From assembly GCA_028819075.1 (NCBI GenBank), contig JAPPMM010000038.1, positions 81,133 through 145,132 of the forward strand: DNA of 64,000 nt. The letters run 5' to 3'. Position numbers and translations under genes: made by a program. The notes beneath the pieces were generated by a model. That model saw only the letters and a list, made by a program, of their open reading frames with translations. It was not told the origin of the DNA and made no database searches. Source of the stretch: Gammaproteobacteria bacterium. Its GTDB lineage: Bacteria > Gemmatimonadota > Gemmatimonadetes > Longimicrobiales > Gaopeijiaceae. Positions 46,486 to 54,250 of this stretch are shown here, one piece after another (within the stretch, counting starts at the first letter, position 1; each line of letters opens with the position of its first letter).

Positions 46486-46953
46486 CTAGCGTCGCTCGTG
46501 CACGAACTGCTCGGCGAGCTTGTCGGCAATCATCTGCACGGCCAGCTCGATGTCGTCGCTGAATGCCGCTGGCGTACGGCTGTCGATGTCGATCTGCCCG
46601 AAGATCTCCTTGCCCGCCCGGATCAGGACCACGAGCTCGGATTTCACGCTGGGATTGCACGAGAGGTAGTTGTCGACCGCGCCCACGTCGGGCACGTTCT
46701 GGTTCTTGCCGGTCGCCACGGCGGTGCCGCACACGCCCGTGCCCACGGGAATCTTCGCGTGTTCGGTGCTGGCCCCGATGTAGTTGTGGAGCCAGAGTTC
46801 ATCCTCGTCCTCGCCCAGCAGATAGACGCCGACCCAGTCGAAGTTGTCGGTCCGGGAAAGTCCCCGAACCGCGTGACGCAGGAGGGCATCCGACAGGTAG
46901 CCCTGCTCTCTCAGGCGCTGCAGGTCGCCGAGCAATTCAACGGTGTTCACCAT
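46486..46953 (-). CDS. GAF-domain protein, free-methionine-(R)-sulfoxide reductase-like
   Basis: 155-residue single GAF domain resembling free Met-(R)-sulfoxide reductase: DWVGVYLL, PVGTGVCGTAVATGKNQNVPDV and YLSCNPSVKSELVVLI. The spacing of Cys75 and Cys99 (24) equals that of Cys94 and Cys118 in the E. coli enzyme. The position ten residues before Cys75, which is Cys84 in E. coli, is His65 here, so one of the three cysteines is missing. It may therefore use a different resolving thiol or only bind a ligand. It sits between the MscS gene and the MBL hydrolase gene, all leftward. Confidence 0.78.
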   Translation of the reverse strand: MVNTVELLGDLQRLREQGYLSDALLRHAVRGLSRTDNFDWVGVYLLGEDEDELWLHNYIGASTEHAKIPVGTGVCGTAVATGKNQNVPDVGAVDNYLSCNPSVKSELVVLIRAGKEIFGQIDIDSRTPAAFSDDIELAVQMIADKLAEQFVHERR

Positions 46954-47064
46954 GTTGTCGATCTTCTCCGTGGTGCGGCGCCTCGGGCCCCGCCGGTTCC
47001 TGGTTGCCCCGCCGTCCCCATCCCCGTCATCCCCAAGATGAAAGGTAACGCGATCGAGCGCACG

Positions 47065-48324
47065 TCACGCGCGATCCGCGATTGCCTCCGCGAAGTCCGA
47101 CCCGCTGGGTTCCTGGAACGCCCTCAGCCCGAACTCCGGCAGAATCGCGATCAGATGATCGAAGAGGTCGGCCTGGAGCCCCTCGTAGTTCGCCCACGCG
47201 GTGTCGCTCGAGAAGCAGTAGATCTCGATGGGCACGCCCTTCGGTCCGGGCTCGAGCTGCCGCGCCAGCACCGTCATCTCCTGACTGACGCGGGGGTTGG
47301 CCTTCAGGTAGTTGAGGACGTAGAAGCGGAACGTTCCGAGGTTGGTCAGCCGCCGGATCTCCGGGATGATGCCGGGCTCGCCCGTGGCCTTGGCGGCGTT
47401 GTAGCTCTCGATCTTGCGCCGCGCCTCGGCCATGTAGTCCTGCAGCGTCTCGTAGCGCGACAGCCGCTCGATTTCGTCGTCGCTCAGGAAGCGCACCGAG
47501 TTCATGTCAACGCGCAGCGACCGCTTGATGCGCCGTCCCCCGGATTCCGTCATCCCGCGCCAGTTCTTGAAGGACTCGCTGATGAACTTGTGGGTGGGGA
47601 TGGTGGAGATGGTCTTGTCCCAGTTCTGGATCTTGACCGTGTGCAGCGCGATCTCGATGACGTCCCCGTCGGTGTTGGCCTGCGGCATCGACACCCAGTC
47701 GCCGATGCGGATCATGTCGTTGGACATGATCTGGATGCTCGCCACCAGCGACAGGATGGTGTCGCGGAAGATGAGCATGAGGACGGCGGTGAGCGCGCCG
47801 ATTCCGGAGAGGAAGACCAGGGGGCTCTGGTTCGCCAGGATCGCGATGGCGACGACGCCCGCGCCCAGGTAGGCCAGCAGGCTCACGCCCTGGAGGTAGC
47901 CCTTGATCGGACGCGAGCGAGACTGCTCGAAGGCCTCCACGTAGATGTCGTTGACCGCGTCGAGAAAGGCGCTGAACGCCGCGGCCGCGGCCATCACGAT
48001 GACGGCCGCCGAAAGACGGCGCGCGAACGTCCAGGCCAGAATGAGCCCGGCGGACTCGGTCCCGGCGGCGGCCTCGATCGGGGTCACGCCCAGCACCGGC
48101 CCGATGCCGTAGTAGACGATGGCGGCGGGCACGATGTGGGAGAGGCGCGCGAAGACCTTGCGCTCGATGACGCGGTCGTCCCACGAGGAACGAGTGCGGG
48201 CCGCGACCCGCCGGATCGCGCCGTGGACGATTCGGGTGGTCACCCAGTCGACGATCCACGCCGCGGCGACGAGGATCACGAGACCGGCGACCAGGCTGAG
48301 CCAGTTGTCGGGGAGGAAGGGCAT
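47065..48324 (-). CDS. MscS-family mechanosensitive channel
   Basis: 419-residue membrane protein of the small-conductance mechanosensitive channel family, closest in layout to the YbdG/MscM type. About five hydrophobic segments lie in the first 190 residues. The pore-lining/beta-domain segment is LTAVLMLIFRDTILSLVASI, then the MscS signature IGDWVSMPQANTDGDVIEIALHTVKIQNWD. A soluble C-terminal domain ends the protein. It protects against hypo-osmotic shock. The start is the ATG at 48324. Confidence 0.9.
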   Translation of the reverse strand: MPFLPDNWLSLVAGLVILVAAAWIVDWVTTRIVHGAIRRVAARTRSSWDDRVIERKVFARLSHIVPAAIVYYGIGPVLGVTPIEAAAGTESAGLILAWTFARRLSAAVIVMAAAAAFSAFLDAVNDIYVEAFEQSRSRPIKGYLQGVSLLAYLGAGVVAIAILANQSPLVFLSGIGALTAVLMLIFRDTILSLVASIQIMSNDMIRIGDWVSMPQANTDGDVIEIALHTVKIQNWDKTISTIPTHKFISESFKNWRGMTESGGRRIKRSLRVDMNSVRFLSDDEIERLSRYETLQDYMAEARRKIESYNAAKATGEPGIIPEIRRLTNLGTFRFYVLNYLKANPRVSQEMTVLARQLEPGPKGVPIEIYCFSSDTAWANYEGLQADLFDHLIAILPEFGLRAFQEPSGSDFAEAIADRA

Positions 48325-48351
48325 GGGTTGGGTCTCCGACTCGCGCGCGAG

Positions 48352-48414
48352 CTAGATCTTGTTGCGCAGCCAGTCCAGGACGAGGCGCAAGACGTACCTG
48401 AGAATCCGCATCAT
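48352..48414 (-). CDS. Possible 20-residue amphipathic peptide ORF
   Basis: A short frame upstream of the MscS gene encodes 20 residues (MMRILRYVLRLVLDWLRNKI, the whole product). It has an amphipathic, cationic pattern that could lie on a membrane. No good Shine-Dalgarno sequence precedes it, and random short ORFs are common, so support is weak. A role as leader peptide of the channel gene is one possibility. Confidence 0.2.
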   Translation of the reverse strand: MMRILRYVLRLVLDWLRNKI

Positions 48415-48504
48415 GGAGGGGCCGTCCTTGTTTGGTTGGCGAGCATCAACTGCCGGATGCCGGCATCACGATAAGGACGTGTACGGAGGAAAGGGGGTCA
48501 AGGG

Positions 48505-49734
48505 TTACCTGAGGAAGCACGGTTCGGCTTCCGCTGCCGACTCCGGATGGATGATGCGCTGGACCAGACTGCCGGAGCCATCGTCCTGCCACTGGACCTG
48601 CAGGGTCGCCAGGGCGCGCTGTCCTCCGGCTTGTTCGGTTCCTGGCGAGTAAACCGCGTATGGGCCCAGCACCGTTTCCGTAGACGCCGAGAACAGGTAG
48701 TCCCGAACGGCTGCGTGATCGATCTCCCCCGCCGCGGTCAGCGTGGCCTCGACGGCTTCGGCCAGAAGCTCCACTGCTCCGAAACCGCCGGCCGCGTGAT
48801 AGCCGGGCAACGATTCGTGCGCCTGCTGGTAGCGCCGAACGAAGGTCTCGCTGTCGGCGATGAAGCCGGACGTGCGGACCGCGGGGGTCCACGTCGTGGG
48901 ACCGGCAATGCAGCGCGCGAGGGCGCCAACGTCCTCCACGAACCGGGGATCTGCAGGGCCCAGGGAGAGGCTGGCCGTGAATGGTGTGTACCCGGTCGCT
49001 GCCATCGCCTCCGTGAAGCCGACGGCATCGTCGTAGTAGCCCCCGCCGACGAAGAGATCGCCGCTTGCGTCGCGGGCCGCCGCTGCGAGGCCCGCATGAT
49101 CTGCCCCGCCGACCGGGTATGACCGGTCCAGCACGATCGTGAGGGCGTGTGAGCTCGCGGCCGCCCGAATGCCCTCGGCCAGGGAGACGGGGAAGGTGCT
49201 CTCTTCGTAGACGAGTGCCACGGTGCGGGCGCCGCTGCGCGCAGCCAGCTCGACCATGCCGCGGAATCGCATTGGCCCCGGATCGAGCATCTGCACGCTC
49301 CATCGGCGGTCGCGCTCGCTCCAGATTCCCGGGGCCGACGCCAGCGGCGCGATGAGCGGCCAGCCCGCCGCCTCTGTCACGGCCAGCACCGCCTCGGTGA
49401 TCGGGGAACCGAAGGGACCCAGCAGCGCGTCGATGCTGTCGGCGGCGGTGAACGCCTCGTACAGGCGGGCAGCGGTCGCGGGATCGCTCGCGTCGTCCAG
49501 GGTCACCAGGCGGATCTGTCGGCCGCCCACGCCGCCCATCTCATTCAGCATCTCCACCGCAAGCCGGTAGCCCCTTCCCATCTCGCCGGCGGAACGGGTG
49601 CGAATCCCGGTTTCGGAGACGGTCGCCGCGATTGTGATCGGCCCGGGTTCATCCGATGGAGCCACGGCGTCGCGGCAGCCCGCCGTACTCATGAGCATCA
49701 CCCAGAGCACTGCCAGGTCCCGTGTATTCGGCAT
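48505..49734 (-). CDS. ABC-type branched-chain amino-acid-like substrate-binding lipoprotein
   Basis: 409-residue periplasmic binding protein of the LivJ/Leu-Ile-Val-binding type I fold. The lipobox is MLMSTAGC (Cys20). The mature protein shows GYRLAVEMLNEMGGVGGRQI, LVTLDDASDP, and DALLGPFGSPITEAVLAVTE, all typical. No permease or ATPase genes are adjacent. It could therefore be an orphan sensor, or serve a transporter encoded elsewhere. It precedes a 180-bp gap to the MscS gene. Confidence 0.85.
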   Translation of the reverse strand: MPNTRDLAVLWVMLMSTAGCRDAVAPSDEPGPITIAATVSETGIRTRSAGEMGRGYRLAVEMLNEMGGVGGRQIRLVTLDDASDPATAARLYEAFTAADSIDALLGPFGSPITEAVLAVTEAAGWPLIAPLASAPGIWSERDRRWSVQMLDPGPMRFRGMVELAARSGARTVALVYEESTFPVSLAEGIRAAASSHALTIVLDRSYPVGGADHAGLAAAARDASGDLFVGGGYYDDAVGFTEAMAATGYTPFTASLSLGPADPRFVEDVGALARCIAGPTTWTPAVRTSGFIADSETFVRRYQQAHESLPGYHAAGGFGAVELLAEAVEATLTAAGEIDHAAVRDYLFSASTETVLGPYAVYSPGTEQAGGQRALATLQVQWQDDGSGSLVQRIIHPESAAEAEPCFLR

Positions 49735-49997
49735 CCGTCCTCTTCCCGCGATTCAGCCGCGGACATCCCCTCGAAGGAGCGTCCGCCCACGCCTGTGCTG
49801 ACCGCTTCGTCACAAGAATTGCGTCAATCACGGCGAATATGGCGACAAAACGACGGTGATCAAGGCCGGATGATCTGCCGCGCGCGGAAGCCGACATCCG
49901 AACACGCAGGTGCTCGGAACAGGGACCGCGCCGACAATCCGGATGACGCGAGAGGCGGCCGGGACTCGGCGGCTGGATGTAGTGGAGTAGTGTCGAG

Positions 49998-52574
49998 CTA
50001 TCCGATCAGGGAGCGCAGGGCGGCGATCTCGTCCTGGATCGAGCGCTCGATTTCGTCGGCGCGGCGGTCGGCGTCGAGTTCCTCGATCTGCGCCTCGATT
50101 TCGCGGATCCTGCCGTCGAGGTCGTACTCCTCGATCTGCGCCTCGATCTCCGCAATCTTGCCGTCGAGGTCGTATTCCTCGATCTGAGCCTGGATTACCG
50201 CAATCTTGTCATCGAGGTCGTATTCGGCGATCCGTGTCTCGATGGCGGTTATCCTCCCCGCGAGATCGTACTCCTCGATCTCCTCTTCGATCTCCTGCAT
50301 TGCCTCGCGCTCAAGGGCGGCCGCTTCCCGCTCGATTTCGGCTCGCCGGGCGGCCAGATTGCGTTCGATCTGCTGCAGATCGTCCGCCAGGGTCGTCCAG
50401 TCATCGGCCGCCGCGGAGAGGGTTTCCGACAATTCCGTCATGTCGGTCATCGTTTCCTGCATTTCGGCCATCGCCTCCCGCACCTCGGGCCTCTCCAGGG
50501 CCTCGGCCGTCGCCTGCACTGCCGCCCGCACTGCCTCCGCCATGTCGGCTCCGGCGAGCGTCGTCATCGCGTGCTGATTGGCGATGAGTTCCACTTGCGC
50601 GGACACCCGGCTCATCACCCTGGCTACCTCAGCCCCTGGCATATACATACGCCCGCGCAAGCTGGCGATGTGCCCTCGATGGGCGGCGGCTTGTCCGTGC
50701 AGGGCGGCGACATGCCCCCGATGGGTCGCGGTTTGTCCGCGAAGCGTGGAGACATGCCCCCGGTGGATCGAGATTCTCCCGCGCAGGGTGGAGACATGTC
50801 CTCTGTGCACGGCGATTTGTCCGCGCAGGCTGGCTTCCTCGCCGCGGATTCCCTGCACATCCAGGTAACCGTCCATCACCGTCAGCATCAGGTCGCGCCA
50901 TGCCTCGGCCTCGTCGTCAAAGGCCTCGGGGCGACCATCGATGCTCCAGTCGTACTCCAGGCCGCCGGGCCCGGGAGTGATCACCAGTCGGTGCAATCGC
51001 TCCACCTGCGACTCGAGCACCAGCCAACCGTCATCATCCATGCTCTGGATGGAGGTGGCATCCGGCGCCATCTCGACGTTGCCGTGGCGGCGCATGCACA
51101 GGCGCATGCCGTCCACCCGGCGTTGCAGGGTCCATTCGCCGGCCCGCCGCATGACGCCGACCCCGTTTCCGGGGTTGCACTCGGACGCCTGCCGGCTGGC
51201 GTCTTGTGCAGCCTCGGGCCTGACGGGCGTTGCGTCCGGCTCCGAAGGCGGCTCGGACGGGGCCGCCGAGACGTCAGTTGCGGCTGGCATCGGTTCCGAG
51301 ATCGCGGACGTAGTGGCCATCGGCGGCCTTTCCGCGTTTGCCGAAGACGCTGCCTCCGGCACAGGACTCGCTGCCGTCGTCAGCTCTGGTGAGGGATCAG
51401 AGATCACGCGGCCCTGCGCCTGCCCCTCGCCTGCGACTATCGCCTGATCCAGGGGAGCGGCCAGCGCGGCCGGATCCCTGGGGACTGGATTGGCGCAGGC
51501 GATGAGCGTGCCGGCCACGCCGATTCCCGTCAGTGCGGCGATGGTGCGGGCGAGCGAATAGCGGGGGCGATGTCGCTTGAGGATGGACATGATTCGGTTC
51601 TCCAATTGCGAGCGCTGCACCATGGGGAGGGCCAGCAAGGCGCGACCGCCCGCCGTCCCGGACGCGAGCGAGAACAGGTGTCGGGCGTATTCCGAGGGAC
51701 GCGTGCCGAGCTCCAGCACCTCCTCGTCGCACGATCGCTCGGCTGCGATGGTCGCAGCCCGCCACGCCGGCCAGCTGAGGGGGTGGAACCAGTAGAGAGC
51801 CACGACGGCGCGGCCGACGACCTGACGGAGCGCGTCCCGGCGTCGGACGTGGACCAGTTCGTGGGCCAGCACCACTGCACGCCGCTCCGGCGACCAGCCT
51901 TCCGCGTCGGACGGCAGCAGGATCACCGGCCTCCATGGACCACCTGCCATCGGCGTGGGCACCTTCGGGCTCATCAGGATCTGAACCTGGCTCCGCACCC
52001 GCAGGCGTCGCCGAATGGCGTCGGCCTGTTGCCTCCACACCAGGTCTCGCACGGGCGCCGCTTCGCGGACCAGCTTCCGGAAGCGGAGGCTCCCGACCGC
52101 CAGCGAAGTCAGCGCCGCACCACAGCCCAGAGCCCAGATCAGGAATGCGACGCCGGAGGGGGTCAGCGGGGCGGGTGCATAGCCTGCCCGCGGCCGTGGC
52201 CGGCTCGATTCGACCGTCGGGAACGCCGATGAAGTCCTGGCGCCGGCGACCCGTCGCGACGGCCCGGACGAAACGGCTGGCCCGGCCATCTCTCGCCGGG
52301 CTTCCGCGGCCGTGGCTCCGTCCCCCGACCCCTCGAGGGACGCACCCTCGGCGGCAACGTCCCGGGCCGGCAGGATGGGTACCGACCACGACGGGCCCAG
52401 CAGGCTCAGCACCGGCAATGCCAGCAGAAGCACGAATGTAGTCGTCCAGAGCAGGTGCAGGGTTCTCGCCGATCCCCGCCGTGCGAGCCATGCCAGAGCC
52501 AGCGCCAGGCATAGCATCAGCGTGGCCTTTGCAACCAGCCCCGCCACACCGGCGGCGGCGTCCAACCCGCTCAC
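49998..52574 (-). CDS. blaR1: BlaR1/MecR1-type M56 metallopeptidase receptor with repeat-rich sensor
   Basis: 858-residue membrane zinc protease of the BlaR1 family. Four hydrophobic segments lie in the first ~340 residues, with the cytoplasmic HELVH motif (His238-Glu239, His242) and WFHPLSWPAW. Canonical BlaR1 ends in an extracellular penicillin-binding domain. Here, after ~residue 340, I see no SxxK/KTG motifs. Instead there is a Pro/Ala-rich linker, a small domain (~455-570), an His/Arg-rich 14-residue repeat array (~575-640) and a charged coiled-coil with 16-residue repeats (~761-836). The GTG start overlaps the blaI stop by GTGA. It should cleave the BlaI repressor after sensing an unknown signal. 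Confidence 0.85.
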   Translation of the reverse strand: MSGLDAAAGVAGLVAKATLMLCLALALAWLARRGSARTLHLLWTTTFVLLLALPVLSLLGPSWSVPILPARDVAAEGASLEGSGDGATAAEARREMAGPAVSSGPSRRVAGARTSSAFPTVESSRPRPRAGYAPAPLTPSGVAFLIWALGCGAALTSLAVGSLRFRKLVREAAPVRDLVWRQQADAIRRRLRVRSQVQILMSPKVPTPMAGGPWRPVILLPSDAEGWSPERRAVVLAHELVHVRRRDALRQVVGRAVVALYWFHPLSWPAWRAATIAAERSCDEEVLELGTRPSEYARHLFSLASGTAGGRALLALPMVQRSQLENRIMSILKRHRPRYSLARTIAALTGIGVAGTLIACANPVPRDPAALAAPLDQAIVAGEGQAQGRVISDPSPELTTAASPVPEAASSANAERPPMATTSAISEPMPAATDVSAAPSEPPSEPDATPVRPEAAQDASRQASECNPGNGVGVMRRAGEWTLQRRVDGMRLCMRRHGNVEMAPDATSIQSMDDDGWLVLESQVERLHRLVITPGPGGLEYDWSIDGRPEAFDDEAEAWRDLMLTVMDGYLDVQGIRGEEASLRGQIAVHRGHVSTLRGRISIHRGHVSTLRGQTATHRGHVAALHGQAAAHRGHIASLRGRMYMPGAEVARVMSRVSAQVELIANQHAMTTLAGADMAEAVRAAVQATAEALERPEVREAMAEMQETMTDMTELSETLSAAADDWTTLADDLQQIERNLAARRAEIEREAAALEREAMQEIEEEIEEYDLAGRITAIETRIAEYDLDDKIAVIQAQIEEYDLDGKIAEIEAQIEEYDLDGRIREIEAQIEELDADRRADEIERSIQDEIAALRSLIG
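50067..50290 (-). repeat. 48-bp in-gene repeats encoding a 16-residue coiled-coil array
   Basis: Four tandem units near the 3' end of the BlaR1-like gene encode variants of EEYDLDGKIAEIEAQI. Hydrophobic residues at i/i+3/i+4/i+7 spacing and acidic EEYD breaks suggest short antiparallel helices or a coiled coil. DNA units are highly similar, consistent with expansion by duplication. Confidence 0.8.
50653..50850 (-). repeat. 42-bp in-gene repeats encoding a 14-residue His/Arg array
   Basis: About five tandem units inside the BlaR1-like gene encode variants of LRGxxxxHRGHVST. Histidine recurs twice per unit. At DNA level units are similar but diverged, which suggests age rather than recent slippage. 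The pattern would present a regular His ladder, possibly for metal or polyanion binding. Confidence 0.75.
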
Positions 52575-52954
52575 CGTCCCTCCTCCGCGGCTTCATCGAT
52601 CATCGCCTTGATGCGCTCGCGTTCGGCCGAGGTCAGATCGCCTTCCCTGAGCTTCAGGAGCGTGGCGACCGCGCCCTCGACGGAACCGCCGAAGAACGTT
52701 GACAGGACGCGACGCATGGCCGAGCGGCTCGCGCGCGGGACCGGCGTCGTCGGAGCATAGACGTAGCGGGGACCGTCCAGCTCCCGGGTCAGATGCCCCT
52801 TGTTGATCAGGATGCGCAGGATCGAGCGCACGGCCGAGTCCGTCGGCGGGTCTGCCATGCGCTCCCGGATCTGGACGGCGGTCGCGCCGCCCGACTCGTA
52901 GAGGATGTCCACCACCTGACGTTCTCGCCTGCTCAGCGGGGGAAGGTCGCTCAC
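52571..52954 (-). CDS. blaI: BlaI/MecI-family transcriptional repressor
   Basis: 127-residue winged-helix repressor. The family core is LSRRERQVVDILYESGGATA, VQIRERMADPP and SAVRSILRILINKGHLTRE, then a dimerisation helix region. It normally represses its own operon and target genes until cleaved after BlaR1 activation. The GTG at 52954 is the best start: the frame is open far upstream, but that part is antisense to the SDR gene and not family-like. It is first in the operon, overlapping blaR1 by 4 bp. Target genes are not evident; an imperfect dyad at about 53061-53083 in the upstream spacer is a candidate operator. Confidence 0.88.
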   Translation of the reverse strand: MSDLPPLSRRERQVVDILYESGGATAVQIRERMADPPTDSAVRSILRILINKGHLTRELDGPRYVYAPTTPVPRASRSAMRRVLSTFFGGSVEGAVATLLKLREGDLTSAERERIKAMIDEAAEEGR

Positions 52955-53360
52955 CTGTCTCGTGCTCCGGCTGGGTGGTTTCCTCTGATGCGGGACAGCT
53001 GGTTCCTCGGATACCGGCTCCGTGGGTTGGCCGCGTGGGGCGGGCGGTCCGATGGAAGGATCGGTCCCGGAGTGGACCCGTGGTCGGGACACCATAGGGC
53101 ATGACTGCTGAAAAATCAACATATCGGCTCCTGCTACCCTCCCTTCCGGCGATGGATCCGTACGCGGGGCTTCCATCAGCGGTTTGGCGAGCGCCCCGGC
53201 CTCTTCATCAGCGGTTCGCCGAGCGCTCCGGCTTTCCATCCGCGGTTCCCAGAATGCCGTCTCTCGCCTCAAGCCGCGAAAGATGTGAGCTTGGGGCGGG
53301 CCACGGCGCGGCAACGCCGGTGGCGCCGATCGGACGCGCACCTTCAGAGGAGCCGGCGAA
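52955..53360. other. Divergent spacer between blaI and the SDR gene
   Basis: 406 bp without a credible gene. It contains a short AT-rich patch (about 53103-53123) that could hold a promoter. An imperfect dyad, GGTCCGAT...ATCGGTCC, lies near 53061-53083. Degenerate tandem repeats are listed separately. The SDR ribosome-binding site (GAGGAG) lies at the right end. Confidence 0.4.
53168..53250. repeat. Degenerate ~30-bp tandem repeats
   Basis: Two and a half imperfect copies (starting at about 53168, 53198 and 53230) share the core CATCAGCGGTT and GCGAGCGC. The third copy is partial. They lie in the blaI/SDR spacer and have no reading-frame support. They could be protein-binding iterons or slippage remnants. 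Confidence 0.5.
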
Positions 53361-54149
53361 GTGATCTCACTCGAGGGCAGGAATGCAATCGTAACGGGCG
53401 CGGCGAGGGGCATCGGGGCCGCGTGCGCGCTGGCGTTTGCGCGCCACGGGGCGAGCGTGGTGCTCGGAGACGTGCTGGAGGCAGACTGTGCCGAAACCGC
53501 GCGCCGCATTCGCGACGAGACGCGGGCGTCTGCCGTGGCGATTCGGGCGGACGTGAGCCTGGAGGAGGATTGCGCCGGATTGCTCGACGCCTGCACCGAG
53601 CGTTTCGGGGACTGCGACATCCTCCTTAACAACGCCGGCATTATCGTCCCGGGGTCGATTCTGGACGGCACCGTGGAGGACTTCGATCGCGTGCTCTCGG
53701 TGAACCTTCGGGGGACCTGGCTGATGTCGCGGCTCGCGGCCCGCCACATGGTCGAGCGGGGCATCAGGGGCGCGATCGTCAACATGTCTTCCACGAACGC
53801 GGTGGTGACCATCCCGAACCAACTCGCGTACGCGGTCTCCAAGGGCGGCGTGGCGCAGCTCACCAAGGTGATGGCGATGGCGCTCGCGCCGCACGACATA
53901 CGGGTCAACGCCATCGGGCCGGGCTCCATTGCCACGAGGATGCTGGACGAGGTGATGGCGGACGAGGAGGCCCGGCGCACGATCCTGTCGCGCACGCCGA
54001 TGGGGCGGGTCGGGGAACCCGAAGAGGTGGCGAGCGTGGCGGTCTTCCTGGCCAGCGACTACGCGTCCTACCTCACCGGTGAGACCATCTACCCGGACGG
54101 TGGCCGGCTGGCGCTGAACTACACGGTTCCGCTGCGCGGCGATGGCTGA
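53361..54149 (+). CDS. Short-chain dehydrogenase/reductase (classical SDR)
   Basis: 262-residue NAD(P)-dependent oxidoreductase. The cofactor motif VTGAARGIGAACA, NNAG (~90-93), the catalytic Ser in NMSSTNAVV and Tyr-x-x-x-Lys in YAVSKGG are all present, with PGSIATRM downstream. It resembles glucose-1-dehydrogenase/3-oxoacyl reductase-type SDRs; substrate unknown. The GTG start is supported by GAGGAG eight bases upstream. It lies 101 bp before the hydantoinase gene in the same direction, so co-transcription is likely. Confidence 0.88.
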   Translation: MISLEGRNAIVTGAARGIGAACALAFARHGASVVLGDVLEADCAETARRIRDETRASAVAIRADVSLEEDCAGLLDACTERFGDCDILLNNAGIIVPGSILDGTVEDFDRVLSVNLRGTWLMSRLAARHMVERGIRGAIVNMSSTNAVVTIPNQLAYAVSKGGVAQLTKVMAMALAPHDIRVNAIGPGSIATRMLDEVMADEEARRTILSRTPMGRVGEPEEVASVAVFLASDYASYLTGETIYPDGGRLALNYTVPLRGDG

Positions 54150-54250
54150 AGGTTCCCGCGGGGCAGAGTGGCGCCGCGGCGGAGCGCAGGGCCGCGGCTT
54201 TCAGGTGAAACGCGTCCGCGGGCGGATCGATGAAGGCGGGGGACGGCGCG

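Noticed and set aside
46003..48474. 823-codon open frame on the plus strand across the MBL, GAF and MscS genes
   Set aside because: Antisense to three recognisable families; its sequence is composition-driven and has no motif.
49998..52954. Beta-lactam resistance operon
   Set aside because: No beta-lactamase gene is adjacent and the receptor lacks visible penicillin-binding motifs.
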